Assembly (NCBI RefSeq): GCF_000620465.1
Contig: NZ_JIBE01000003.1
Coordinates: 1-64,000, forward strand
DNA length: 64,000 nt
Source: Ralstonia sp. UNC404CL21Col
Lineage (GTDB): Bacteria > Pseudomonadota > Gammaproteobacteria > Burkholderiales > Burkholderiaceae
Direction: 5' to 3'
Shown here: piece by piece, positions 9,723-18,112 of the stretch
How positions within the stretch are numbered: position 1 is the stretch's first letter
How the letters are laid out: each line of letters begins with the position of its first letter
The notes under the pieces: model-generated
Database searches by the model: none
What the model saw: only the letters and a program-made list of their open reading frames with translations
Told to the model about the DNA's origin: nothing
Program-made: the position numbers and the translations under genes

Positions 9723-10430
9723 ATGAAGCAGACAGAGCCAAAGCGGCTTTACCAATCCGTAGCCGCGCAGATTCTCGCGCTGATCCAGCAAGAAAAGCTC
9801 GGCCCCGGCACACGCCTGCCGCCCGAACGCGAACTCGCGCAAACGCTGGGCGTGTCGCGACCGTCGCTGCGCGAGGCGCTGATCGCGCTGGAGATCGGCG
9901 GCCAGGTGGAAATCCGCATGGGTTCCGGCGTCTACGTGCAAGACGCAAGCGCGGTCAGCGAAAGCGCGGCCATTCCGTCGCTGGGCGAAAGCCCGTCTGA
10001 ATTGATGCAGGCCCGGGCCGTGCTCGAAGGCGATGTCATCACGCTTGCCACTGGGCGGCTGACAGCCGCCACGCTCGACAAGCTCCAGCGCACCATCGAC
10101 CGCATGAAGAAACTCGCGTCGAGCGGAAAGTCGCCCACCGATGCCGACCGGCAGTTCCACATGTTGATTGCCGAGACGGCCGGCAATTCGGTCCTGAGCC
10201 GCTTCGTGGCGGAGCTGTTCGACAGCCGCCATGACCCGCTCGCCATGGCCATCCGCGACCACGCGGAAGGCGAATCCAGCTGGCATGCGGCCGTGCATGA
10301 GCACGAAGAGATTCTCAAGGCGCTGCAGGCCGGCGACCCCATCGCGGCGCAAACCGCCATGCGGGCGCACTTGCGGGCGTCGGAAGAACGCTGGATCGCA
10401 GGCGCCATTCAGCAAGACGCCCCGCAGTAA
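9723..10430 (+). CDS. GntR-family (FadR subfamily) transcriptional regulator
   Basis: DNA-binding regulator of 235 residues. The winged-helix domain (residues 8-75) shows the GntR signature PGTRLPPERELAQTLGVSRPSLREALIALE. The C-terminal FCD domain (about 95-225) carries the residues expected to bind a metal, Asp142 and His146 in DRQFH, His194 and His216, as in metal-dependent sugar-acid-responsive members. The gene lies between two divergent sugar-acid operons and repeated palindromic sites occur before both, so it is most simply their common repressor. An inducer such as L-fuconate, L-galactonate or a ketodeoxy acid is plausible but not shown by sequence. Confidence 0.92.
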   Translation: MKQTEPKRLYQSVAAQILALIQQEKLGPGTRLPPERELAQTLGVSRPSLREALIALEIGGQVEIRMGSGVYVQDASAVSESAAIPSLGESPSELMQARAVLEGDVITLATGRLTAATLDKLQRTIDRMKKLASSGKSPTDADRQFHMLIAETAGNSVLSRFVAELFDSRHDPLAMAIRDHAEGESSWHAAVHEHEEILKALQAGDPIAAQTAMRAHLRASEERWIAGAIQQDAPQ

Positions 10431-10843
10431 GCCTCCCTGCCTCATGGGCGGCCCGCCTGTGGCTGCGCCACCCTGCTTGGGCGCACCTACGCCACTCCAC
10501 CCGCCTCTCAAATCGGTCTGACCAAATATCTGATCGCCCTGCCTTACCCCCTTGAAAACAAGGGATTTCCGGCATCAGGGTTTCCCCCCTCCAGGAATTT
10601 CACGCGAGATGTTAAATTGGCCTGACCAATAGGTGAGGCCTGTTTGGCATGACCAGTTGTGGGAGCCGCGCACCATTTCCCTCAACTTGGCGCAGTACGC
10701 GCACGCAATCGCCCCTCACCTCATCCCACCCAAGGAGACCGGAAGGTGACCTATCGTTTGCCATTGCCACGCGCCCATACACGACCTATTCGATGCCTCC
10801 GCCGGGCGGAGACTGGCGGCGCGCCCTCGACGGGAGCCGCATC
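10431..10843 (+). other. 413-bp intergenic control region upstream of the dehydrogenase operon
   Basis: The stretch between the regulator stop and the alcohol dehydrogenase start holds no convincing full-size gene. It contains a 6-bp stem hairpin at 10549-10564 (CCCTTG, AAAA loop, CAAGGG) without a U-tract, three GntR-type palindromes between 10513 and 10655, a strong AAGGAG ribosome-binding sequence at 10732-10737 and a 34-codon open frame starting with GTG at 10746 that ends across the dehydrogenase start codon. This is much more leader than the other genes in the locus have. Confidence 0.7.
10513..10655. promoter_or_regulatory. Three putative GntR operator sites upstream of the dehydrogenase operon
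   Basis: The palindromes are TCGGTCTGACCAA at 10513-10525, TTGGCCTGACCAA at 10617-10629 and TTGGCATGACCAG at 10643-10655. The last two are centred 26 bp apart (10623 and 10649), and the first is centred 104 bp upstream. They agree at 11 or more of 13 positions with each other's consensus and with the site at 9567-9579 in the other operon's promoter. The most likely ligand is the GntR protein encoded at 9723-10430. Confidence 0.65.
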
Positions 10844-10850
10844 ATGCTGA
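10746..10850 (+). CDS. Possible 34-residue leader peptide, overlapping the dehydrogenase start
   Basis: A GTG codon at 10746 is preceded by AAGGAG with 8 bases between, the best ribosome-binding arrangement in this interval. The frame runs 34 codons and stops with a TGA inside ATGCTGA, where the ATG is the dehydrogenase start in another frame. Such an overlap would allow translational coupling. The encoded peptide (VTYRLPLPRAHTRPIRCLRR...) resembles nothing I recognise and may not be made. It could instead be a remnant of an older, frameshifted N-terminus. Confidence 0.25.
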   Translation: MTYRLPLPRAHTRPIRCLRRAETGGAPSTGAASC

Positions 10851-11851
10851 CCGTCGTTTGCGAAACGCCGGGCACGCTGCGCGCACTGGACCGGCCCGTC
10901 CCGAGCCCCGCCGACGGCGAAGTGCTGCTGCGCGTCAAACGCGTGGGCGTGTGCGGCACCGACCTGCACATCTTCACCGGCAATCAGCCTTACCTGAACT
11001 ACCCGCGCGTGATGGGGCATGAGCTGTCGGGCATCGTCGAACAGGCGCCGGCCGGCAGCGCCCTGAGCAAGGGCGACGTGGTCTACGTGATGCCGTACCT
11101 GTCCTGCGGCCACTGCGTTGCATGCCGCCAGGGCCGGACAAACTGCTGCGTCAATATCCAGGTGCTGGGCGTGCATCGCGACGGGGCCTTCACGGAATAC
11201 CTGAGCGTGCCGCAAGCCTTCGTGCACAAGGCAGACGGCGTCAGCCTCGATCAGGCCGCGATGGTGGAATTTCTGGCCATTGGCGCGCACGCCGTGCGTC
11301 GGGCGCAGGTGCGCGCCGGGCAGCGCGTGCTCGTAGTCGGCGCCGGCCCGATCGGCATGGCCGCCATGATCTTCGCCAAGCTGCGCGGCGCGACGGTCAC
11401 GGCGCTGGATTCGCGCGCGGATCGCCTCGCCTTTGCGACGGAGCAACTCGGCGTGGATGCCAGCGTTGCGCTGGGCGATACCGACGAAGCGCAACTCGCC
11501 GCGCTTACAGACAACGAGTTCTATGACGTCGTGTTCGACGCCACGGGCAATCCGAAGGCCATGGAGCGCGGCCTGCGCTTTGTGGCGCATGCCGGCACGT
11601 ATGTGTTGATCTCGGTGGTGGCGGCCAACCTCTCGTTCTCCGATCCGGAATTCCACAAACGCGAGACCACGCTGCTCGCCAGTCGCAACGCCACCACGGA
11701 AGACTTCGAGACCGTGCTCGACGCCATGCGCGCGGGCAAGATTCCCGCCGCGCTCAATACGCACCGCATGGCGCTGGCGGATGTGCCCGAGCACTTCAAG
11801 ACGCTGCTCGATCCCGCCGCCGGCGTGGTGAAAGCCATCGTGGAGTGCTGA
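10844..11851 (+). CDS. Zinc-dependent alcohol dehydrogenase, L-galactonate 5-dehydrogenase (LgoD)-like
   Basis: Medium-chain dehydrogenase of 335 residues. Catalytic zinc ligands are Cys37 (GVCGTDLH), His59/Glu60 (GHE) and Glu142; the structural zinc site uses Cys88, Cys91, Cys94 and Cys102. The NAD-binding motif GAGPIG is at 165-170. Motifs recalled from E. coli LgoD (YjjN) recur: GNQP, YPRV-GHE, GRTNCC, FSDPEFHK-ETT and SRNAT-EDF. LgoD oxidises L-galactonate to D-tagaturonate, and the next two genes encode the enzymes that would consume it. The start is the ATG at 10844 with GGGAG upstream; the longer frame from 10649 covers operator DNA. Confidence 0.85.
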   Translation: MLTVVCETPGTLRALDRPVPSPADGEVLLRVKRVGVCGTDLHIFTGNQPYLNYPRVMGHELSGIVEQAPAGSALSKGDVVYVMPYLSCGHCVACRQGRTNCCVNIQVLGVHRDGAFTEYLSVPQAFVHKADGVSLDQAAMVEFLAIGAHAVRRAQVRAGQRVLVVGAGPIGMAAMIFAKLRGATVTALDSRADRLAFATEQLGVDASVALGDTDEAQLAALTDNEFYDVVFDATGNPKAMERGLRFVAHAGTYVLISVVAANLSFSDPEFHKRETTLLASRNATTEDFETVLDAMRAGKIPAALNTHRMALADVPEHFKTLLDPAAGVVKAIVEC

Positions 11852-11855
11852 GCGC

Positions 11856-12983
11856 ATGACGGCGCCGATCCTCCAGTTCGGCACGAGCCGCTTCCTGCAG
11901 GCGCACGTCGACTTGTTCGTGTCGGAAGCGCTCGACGCGGGACAAGCGCTGGGCGGCATCACGGTCGTACAGACGACCGCCAACCCGGCCAGTGCCGCGC
12001 GTGTGGCGGCGCTTGCCGGCGGCGCGGGTTACCCGGTGCGCATTCGCGGCTTGCGAGACGGCACACCCGTTGACAAGACTGTCACCTGCCGCGCCGTGCA
12101 GCGCGCCCTGCAGGCCGACGCCGATTGGGAGCAACTGCGCGACCTCATGGCAACAGACGTGCAGGTCGTCGTGTCCAACACCGCCGACCAGGGCTACCAG
12201 CTTGACCCGCGCGACGATGCCCGCTTGATACAGCAGCCATCGCGCGTGCCGCGCAGCTTCCCCGCGAAACTCGTGGCGCTGCTGCTCGGCCGCTGGTTGC
12301 GACAGCCGCACGCGCCGCTGTCGCTGTTTCCGTGCGAGCTGATCGAGCGCAATGGCGACACGCTCTGCGCAACGGTCTGCGCGCTGGCACGGCAATGGGC
12401 ACTGCCCACCGCATTCGTCGATTGGCTGCCCACGCATTGCGTGTGGGCCAACTCGCTCGTAGACCGCATCGTCTCCGAGGCATTGCACCCCGTGGGCGCC
12501 GTGGCTGAACCGTACGCCCTGTGGGCCATCGAGCGCCGCCCGGGGCTGGTGCTGCCCTGCACGCACCCGGCCATCGTCCTGACGGATGAACTCGATCATC
12601 ACGAGCGCCTCAAGCTCTTTCTGCTCAACGCGGGCCACACCTTTCTGGCCGAGCGTTGGCGCGAAGATGCGCACCCCGCCGACATGACCGTCGCGCAGGC
12701 CATGGAAGACGCGCGCCTGCGGCCGGAGCTGGAAGCCCTGTGGCACGACGAGATCGTTCCCGTATTCACAGCCCTGGGCAAGCGCGATGCCGCCGAGGCT
12801 TATCTCGTCTTGCTACGCGAACGACTGTTGAACCCCTACCTTGCCCATCGCCTGGCCGACATCGCGCAGAACCACGCGCAGAAGAAGCAGCGGCGCCTGG
12901 CACCCATCGTCGCGCTCGCGCGGCAGCTGGGCTTGCACCTCGCCCAGCCGCGCCTGAACGCCGCGCTGGCCAATCCGAATTGA
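11856..12983 (+). CDS. Mannitol-dehydrogenase-family protein, tagaturonate reductase (UxaB)-like
   Basis: Polyol/uronate dehydrogenase of 375 residues. It begins with ILQFGTSRFLQAHVDLF, the NAD-binding start typical of UxaB/UxuB-type enzymes. NTADQGYQ, FPAKL, LIERNGD and the LFLLNAGHTFLAERW active-site segment follow in family order. It is predicted to reduce D-tagaturonate to D-altronate, placing it between the LgoD-like enzyme (4 bp upstream) and the altronate dehydratase (14 bp downstream). E. coli UxaB is about 480 residues, so this is a shorter family variant rather than a truncated gene: both ends look intact. Activity on fructuronate is an alternative. Confidence 0.82.
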   Translation: MTAPILQFGTSRFLQAHVDLFVSEALDAGQALGGITVVQTTANPASAARVAALAGGAGYPVRIRGLRDGTPVDKTVTCRAVQRALQADADWEQLRDLMATDVQVVVSNTADQGYQLDPRDDARLIQQPSRVPRSFPAKLVALLLGRWLRQPHAPLSLFPCELIERNGDTLCATVCALARQWALPTAFVDWLPTHCVWANSLVDRIVSEALHPVGAVAEPYALWAIERRPGLVLPCTHPAIVLTDELDHHERLKLFLLNAGHTFLAERWREDAHPADMTVAQAMEDARLRPELEALWHDEIVPVFTALGKRDAAEAYLVLLRERLLNPYLAHRLADIAQNHAQKKQRRLAPIVALARQLGLHLAQPRLNAALANPN

Positions 12984-12997
12984 ACCTGCAAAGCACC

Positions 12998-14509
12998 ATG
13001 TCCGACGCACCCCTCATCCTTCTTGCCCCTGACGACGACGTGGCCGTCGCGCGTGTGGCGCTCGCGCCCGGCGCAGCGCTCAACGCTGCATTGACCACCC
13101 GCGATGCCATTCCCGCCGGTCACAAGGTCGCATTGCGCGACATCGCCGTGGGCCAGCCGGTGCACAAATATGGGCAGGTCATCGGCGTGGCGACGGCGCC
13201 CATCCGTGCGGGTGAGCACGTGCACGTCCACAACATCGGCATGGCGCACGCGTCTGCCCAGCATGCTGTTGGCCACGCGTACCGCGCCACCGTCCCCGTC
13301 GACACGCCCGCCACGTTCGAGGGCTACGTGCGGGCGGATGGCCGCGTCGGCACGCGCAATTTCATTGGCGTCATCTCCAGCGTGAATTGCTCGGCCACCG
13401 TGTGCCGGCATATCGTGCAAGCGGCCCAGGCAGAGGCGGCCGCATTTCCCAATGTGGATGGCGTGGTCGCCATCACGCACGGCAGCGGCTGCGGCATGGC
13501 CGGCAACGGCGAAGGCCTGGAACTGCTGCAGCGCACGCTGCGCGGCTACGCCGATCACCCAAACTTTGCCGGCGTGCTGATCGTTGGTCTCGGTTGCGAA
13601 GTCAACCAGGTCGCCCCGCTCGTGCAGATGCTTGGGGCGCGCACACCGGGCCTGTTTGCCTCGCTGACGATCCAAGAGGAAGGCGGCACGCGTGAAGCCA
13701 TTGCGGCCGGCCTGTCCATGCTGCGCGACATGCTGCCGATCGCGAACCAGGCACAACGCAGCACAGTCCCCGTAAGTCACCTCACGGTGGGCCTGCAATG
13801 CGGCGGGTCCGACGGCTACTCCGGCATCAGCGCCAACCCTGCGCTGGGCGCCGCGGTGGATTTGCTTGTGCGGCATGGCGGCACCGCGGTGCTGTCCGAA
13901 ACACCCGAGATCTATGGTGCGGAACATTTGTTGACCGCACGCGCTGCCACACCTGCCGTGGCCGATGCGCTGATGAACCGGCTGGCCTGGTGGGAGCAGT
14001 ACACCCGCACGCTGGGCGCCGACATGAACAACAACCCTTCGCCCGGCAACAAGGCCGGCGGCGTCACGACCATCCTGGAAAAATCCCTCGGCGCGGTCGC
14101 CAAGGGCGGCAGCAGCGGGCTGATGGCCGTGTATGAATACGCGCAGCCGGTGCAGACGCACGGCCTCGTCTTCATGGACACGCCGGGCTACGACCCCGTG
14201 TCTGCCACGGGCCAGGTCGCAGGCGGGGCCAACCTGATCTGCTTCACAACGGGCCGCGGGTCCACCTATGGCTGCAAGCCGGTCCCCTCCTTGAAGCTTG
14301 CGACCAACAGCACGCTCTATCGGCACATGGAACTCGACATGGACTACGACTGCGGCGGTATCGTCGATGGCCACCTCAGCATCGCGCAAGCCGGCGAGGC
14401 GCTGTTCCAGCTGATGTTGGCCGCTGCCTCCGGCACGCGCACCAAGAGCGAACTCAATGGCCTGGGCGACAACGAGTTCGTCCCGTGGCAGCTTGGCGCG
14501 GTGATGTAA
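12998..14509 (+). CDS. uxaA: Altronate dehydratase (UxaA family)
   Basis: Altronate hydrolase/galactarate dehydratase-family enzyme of 503 residues, predicted to dehydrate D-altronate to 2-keto-3-deoxy-D-gluconate. The N-terminal SAF domain (about 1-90) includes IPAGHKVALRDIAVGQPVHKYG. The catalytic domain has GYVRADGRVGTRN, THGSGCGM, LGLQCGGSDGYSGI-SANPALG, FMDTPGYDPVSATGQVAGGA and TGRGS. Length is close to E. coli UxaA (495). It closes the three-gene operon; ketodeoxygluconate kinase and aldolase are not in the window. A role on galactarate cannot be fully excluded, but UxaB-like and LgoD-like neighbours favour altronate. Confidence 0.9.
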   Translation: MSDAPLILLAPDDDVAVARVALAPGAALNAALTTRDAIPAGHKVALRDIAVGQPVHKYGQVIGVATAPIRAGEHVHVHNIGMAHASAQHAVGHAYRATVPVDTPATFEGYVRADGRVGTRNFIGVISSVNCSATVCRHIVQAAQAEAAAFPNVDGVVAITHGSGCGMAGNGEGLELLQRTLRGYADHPNFAGVLIVGLGCEVNQVAPLVQMLGARTPGLFASLTIQEEGGTREAIAAGLSMLRDMLPIANQAQRSTVPVSHLTVGLQCGGSDGYSGISANPALGAAVDLLVRHGGTAVLSETPEIYGAEHLLTARAATPAVADALMNRLAWWEQYTRTLGADMNNNPSPGNKAGGVTTILEKSLGAVAKGGSSGLMAVYEYAQPVQTHGLVFMDTPGYDPVSATGQVAGGANLICFTTGRGSTYGCKPVPSLKLATNSTLYRHMELDMDYDCGGIVDGHLSIAQAGEALFQLMLAAASGTRTKSELNGLGDNEFVPWQLGAVM

Positions 14510-14528
14510 GGCGTGTACTCGGCACACC

Positions 14529-15302
14529 TCAGGGCAACACGGCGCGCAGCATCAACAGCAAACCTGCCCCGATGGCGACGGCGCCAACGCAGCGAGCCAT
14601 ACGCTGTCCCGCAGGTGCCAGGCGCTCCAGCGTAATCGCCGCTGACACAGCCGCCATTGCGCGCAGATCCATCACGCCGGTCACCAGCAGGATTGCCGTC
14701 AGGCCCGCGCATGACCCGGCGCAGCGCAGGCCAAGGCGCAAGCCAAATCGCCATGCAGCGCGCCCGGGCGCTGGCACTGCGCGGCACCGTGCAAGCTGGC
14801 GCGCCTTCCATGCGCTGAACTGCAGAGCGCCCGCCGCAAGAACGACTGCACCGCTCGCAACCGGCGCCACGCGTGCCAGCACGGGCCATGTCATCTCGAG
14901 CTGGGCTAATGCCGCACCCAGCGCAAGGACCATGACGCCGATCAGCGCCCACACCGCAAAGTACGCCACGCCTGCCAACGCCGTCAGCGCATCGACGTTC
15001 TGCTCGCCTGCCAGGTGAAGCGCCACGCGATACTGCCGCAGCATCGGCAGCAATGACGGCAGCATCATCGCCGCCATCATCACCGTCCACATGGCAACAA
15101 ACGCGGCGGCAAAGCTCCACCATGTCTGACCGCACATCGGCATCCAGGCTATCGGCATCTCGCTCATGGCCGGCATGGCGTTGCACCATGCCACCGTCGC
15201 TGCCGTGCTGGCGATGAACAGCAATGCCGAGACGGCCAGAAAGCCGCGCTCGGACAATGCATGCTCGCGCGGCAGCTCAACGCTGCTGAGCGTATTCGTC
15301 AT
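14529..15302 (-). CDS. DUF2182 integral membrane protein
   Basis: Membrane protein of 257 residues with about six or seven hydrophobic segments and the DUF2182 pattern MWTVMMAAMMLPSLLPML near residues 66-83, plus the GLRCAGSCAG region. The family is described only as predicted metal-binding integral membrane proteins and has no established function that I can name. The start is the ATG at 15300-15302 (MTNTLSSVELPREHALSERG); it overlaps the end of the DUF899 gene by 26 bp, so the two are probably co-translated. The stop lies 19 bp from the convergent uxaA stop, with no terminator visible between them. Confidence 0.78.
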   Translation of the reverse strand: MTNTLSSVELPREHALSERGFLAVSALLFIASTAATVAWCNAMPAMSEMPIAWMPMCGQTWWSFAAAFVAMWTVMMAAMMLPSLLPMLRQYRVALHLAGEQNVDALTALAGVAYFAVWALIGVMVLALGAALAQLEMTWPVLARVAPVASGAVVLAAGALQFSAWKARQLARCRAVPAPGRAAWRFGLRLGLRCAGSCAGLTAILLVTGVMDLRAMAAVSAAITLERLAPAGQRMARCVGAVAIGAGLLLMLRAVLP

Positions 15303-16047
15303 GGCGACGCCACCAGACACCGGTTTCGTTGCGGCCCAGCGGCGCGCGGTCCAGCCACTGGTATGCGCCCCACAAGCCGTCGAGCCCGCGCGCGTAGGTG
15401 GAATACGTGTGATACACGACGCCATCTTCAAGCACAAACGCGCTCATGCCGGGCCGGTCGCGCACGTAGGTGGGCGCATCGGTGCCGCACATGCTGGCGA
15501 ACTGCTGCACGGGTTCGGGCAAGTCGGATGCATCCATCACGTGGCTGCCGCGCACGTAGTTGTAGTCGGCGCTGCCGGCGCGCTGCTGGTCTTCCGTGAT
15601 CGAGACGTTGAAGTCGTAGTTGAAATCGCTCCCCACCGACGACGCCCACGGGAAGCTCCAGCCCATCCGCTCCCGGTACTCCAGCAACTTGGCCAACGGC
15701 CCGCGCGACACCGCCATCAACGTGACGTCGTGGTTCGCCAGATGCGTGACGAAGCCATCGAAGCCGTCGGCAATCATCGAGCACGATGGGCAGCCCGCTT
15801 TGTAGTCCGGCCCGAACATGAAGTGGTAGACCAGCAGTTGCGAACGTCCGCCAAACAGATCGGCCAGCGAGGCGCTGCCATTCTCGGTTTCAAAGCGATA
15901 GCTTTTGTCGACGCGGACCCACGGCAGTGCCTGCCGGCGGCGCGCGAGTTCGTCGCTGCGCCGCGTGAGTTCCTTCTCGGCCTTGAGCAGTTCAATGCGC
16001 TCTGCCAGCCAGGTTGCGCGGGTTGCTGTCGGGTGTGTTGCACTCAT
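15277..16047 (-). CDS. DUF899 thioredoxin-like protein
   Basis: Cytoplasmic protein of 256 residues of the DUF899 family, which has a thioredoxin-like fold. The hallmark LLVYHFMFGPDYKAGCPSCSMIADGFDG contains a CPSC pair in the position of a redox or peroxidatic motif. VWWRRHDEY near the C-terminus is also typical. No signal peptide is visible. It overlaps the DUF2182 gene downstream and is divergent from the regulator at 16135, 87 bp away, which suggests the regulator may control this pair. The biochemical role of DUF899 proteins is not established. Confidence 0.85.
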   Translation of the reverse strand: MSATHPTATRATWLAERIELLKAEKELTRRSDELARRRQALPWVRVDKSYRFETENGSASLADLFGGRSQLLVYHFMFGPDYKAGCPSCSMIADGFDGFVTHLANHDVTLMAVSRGPLAKLLEYRERMGWSFPWASSVGSDFNYDFNVSITEDQQRAGSADYNYVRGSHVMDASDLPEPVQQFASMCGTDAPTYVRDRPGMSAFVLEDGVVYHTYSTYARGLDGLWGAYQWLDRAPLGRNETGVWWRRHDEYAQQR

Positions 16048-16134
16048 GCTTGCCTCCGTTTTTGGGTGAATGGTCGTGTGCTAGATTAGGCGCCGACCTC
16101 AAACGGCGGGAGTGACAAGTGTGGCGGGATTCGA

Positions 16135-17355
16135 ATGGATTCATTGATCACGGCTGCAGCCCGCGCACTCGCCGCCGGTGACCCATTCGGAGCGCTGAAC
16201 CGCGTCGCCTTGCGTGACGACGCGCCAGCACTCGCACTGCGCGGCATCGCCATGGCCCAGCTCGGTGACCTGGCACGCGCCAAGCTCCTGCTGCGCCGCG
16301 CCGCCCGCGCATTCGGCGCACGCGAGGCCGTGGCACGCGCACGCTGCATCGTCGCGGAAGCCGAAGTCGCCCTCGCCTCGCGCGATCTGGGCTGGCCCGC
16401 CAAAACCCTGGACACCGCATGCGCCACGCTCGAGGCGCACGGCGACCACGTCAACGCTGCACACGCGCGGTATCTCAGCATCCGTCGCCTGCTGCTGATC
16501 GGCCGGCTGGACGACGCCGAAGCCGCGCTCGCCGCGCTAAGCCCGGCGCGTCTCCCTCCGGTCCTGCGGGCGGCACATGCGCTCGTCGTCGCGGGCATTG
16601 CCATCCGACGTTTGCAGACCGGCGCCGCACGCGCAGCCTTGAACGACGCCGATATCGCGGCGCGTCAGGCCGGCATCCCGACGCTCACGGCCGAAGTGGA
16701 ACGTGCCGCCCAGGCCTTGAGCGCACCGGCTGCGCGGCTCATCTCGCGCGGCGAAGAACGTGTCCTGCGTCTTGATGATGTCGAAGCCCTGTTTGCGTCG
16801 GACGCGCTCGTGGTGGACGCATGCCGGCTCGCCATTCGGCAGACCGATGCCGTCGTCCCCCTTGCCACGCGGCCTGTGCTCTTCACGCTGGCGCGGGCAT
16901 TGGCCGAAGCGTGGCCGGAAGACGTGCCCCGAGACGCCCTCATCGCGCGCGCATTCCGCAGCCGGCATCCCGACGACTCGCATCGCGTGCGCCTGCGCGT
17001 GGAGATCGGTCGTTTGCGCACGGCACTTGGTGCGTTGGGCACGGTCAAGGCGACCAAGCAAGGATTCGCGCTGCAACCCGATGCTGCGCAAGACGTGGTC
17101 GTGCTCGCACAGCCGGTCGACGAGCAATACGCCGCCGTGCTGGCGTGCCTCGCCGATGGGGAATCGTGGTCCAGCTCTGCATTGGCATTGGCGCTCGGGG
17201 CCAGCCAGCGCACGGTACAGCGCGCGCTCGACGCATTGGCCGCCGCCGGCAAGGTGCAGTTCTTCGGACGCGGGCGCTCGCGCCGCTGGGTGACGCCGCC
17301 GGTACCCGGATTCGCGACCACCTTGTTACTCCCTGCGCCCCTGCCAAGTGACTAG
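16135..17355 (+). CDS. Putative regulator: TPR-like N-terminus plus two winged-helix domains
   Basis: I do not recognise a named family for this 406-residue protein. Residues 1-200 are alanine-rich paired helices resembling tetratricopeptide repeats (LALRGIAMAQLGDLARAKLLLRRAARAFG). Residues about 235-325 look like an OmpR/SARP-type winged helix: LATRPVLFTLARALAEAWPEDVPRDALIARAF, then HRVRLRVEIGRLR and KATKQGFALQP. Residues about 335-395 form a second helix-turn-helix with a wing (SSSALALALGASQRTVQRAL, then GRGRSRRWVTPP). This layout suggests a DNA-binding activator sensing a partner through the repeats. It is divergent from the DUF899/DUF2182 pair. Confidence 0.65.
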   Translation: MDSLITAAARALAAGDPFGALNRVALRDDAPALALRGIAMAQLGDLARAKLLLRRAARAFGAREAVARARCIVAEAEVALASRDLGWPAKTLDTACATLEAHGDHVNAAHARYLSIRRLLLIGRLDDAEAALAALSPARLPPVLRAAHALVVAGIAIRRLQTGAARAALNDADIAARQAGIPTLTAEVERAAQALSAPAARLISRGEERVLRLDDVEALFASDALVVDACRLAIRQTDAVVPLATRPVLFTLARALAEAWPEDVPRDALIARAFRSRHPDDSHRVRLRVEIGRLRTALGALGTVKATKQGFALQPDAAQDVVVLAQPVDEQYAAVLACLADGESWSSSALALALGASQRTVQRALDALAAAGKVQFFGRGRSRRWVTPPVPGFATTLLLPAPLPSD

Positions 17356-17391
17356 GATGAAGACTCCACAGCCGAATCCAGCGAGCCCCAC

Positions 17392-18036
17392 ATGAAACGA
17401 TCCACCGCCGAAGTCGTGCGCGAATACGGCCCCTTCCCCGGCGCTGAAAACGGAGGCGGCGTGACCTACGACGGTCAGCACGTCTGGTTTGCTGCCGGCG
17501 GCCAGTTGAAGGAACTCGACCCCGACAGCGGCAAGGCACTGCGCTCGATCGATGTGCCCGCCCATGCCGGCACTGCGTTCGACGGACGGCACCTGTTCCA
17601 GATTGCCGAAGACCGCATCCAGAAGATCGACCCGCAAACCGGCACCGTGCTCGCCACGATTCCAGCGCCCGGTGCGGGCGGAGACTCAGGCCTCGCCTGG
17701 GCCGAAGGCACGCTGTGGGTCGGTCATTACCGCGAGCGGAAGATCCGCCAGATCGATCCGGACACCGGCAAGGTGCTACGCACCATCGAATCCAACCGCT
17801 TCGTGACCGGCGTCACCTGGGTCGACGGAGAACTCTGGCACGCGACGTGGGAAGGCGATACGAGCGAGCTGCGCCACATCGATCCGCAAACCGGTGAAGT
17901 GCTGGAGCAGCTTGATATGCCGGCCGGCATTACTGTGTCGGGGCTGGAATCAAACGGTGCCGATCAGTTCTTTTGCGGCGGCGGCACCACGGGGAAGATT
18001 CGCGCGGTACGGCGGCCCCCCAAGCAGGCGGCATAG
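17392..18036 (+). CDS. Small beta-propeller (YncE/glutamine-cyclotransferase-like) protein
   Basis: Protein of 214 residues made of repeated blades such as LKELDPDSGKALRSIDVP, IQKIDPQTGTVLATIPAP, IRQIDPDTGKVLRTIES and LRHIDPQTGEVLEQLDMP, the pattern of NHL/YVTN and glutaminyl cyclotransferase-like propellers. Roughly five blades are visible. No signal peptide is seen, unlike most relatives, so it appears cytoplasmic. The ATG at 17392 follows the regulator gene by 36 bp. A shared terminator follows it. The function is not known; it may bind a ligand or a protein. Confidence 0.7.
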   Translation: MKRSTAEVVREYGPFPGAENGGGVTYDGQHVWFAAGGQLKELDPDSGKALRSIDVPAHAGTAFDGRHLFQIAEDRIQKIDPQTGTVLATIPAPGAGGDSGLAWAEGTLWVGHYRERKIRQIDPDTGKVLRTIESNRFVTGVTWVDGELWHATWEGDTSELRHIDPQTGEVLEQLDMPAGITVSGLESNGADQFFCGGGTTGKIRAVRRPPKQAA

Positions 18037-18062
18037 GCGGGCCGTGGCGCGTGCGTTTAGCC

Positions 18063-18094
18063 GAAAAAAAACCCCGCGATGCGGGGTTTTTTCT
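18063..18094. terminator. Bidirectional rho-independent terminator
   Basis: The 8-bp stem AACCCCGC/GCGGGGTT at 18070-18088 has a GAT loop and is flanked by A- and T-runs on both sides. It lies between the convergent beta-propeller gene and the cold-shock gene and can serve both strands. Confidence 0.9.
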
Positions 18095-18112
18095 TGGCAG
18101 ATGAACGACCGA

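Noticed and set aside
10549-10564. Hairpin after the GntR gene as a terminator
   Set aside because: Only a 6-bp stem and no T-run follows on the plus strand.
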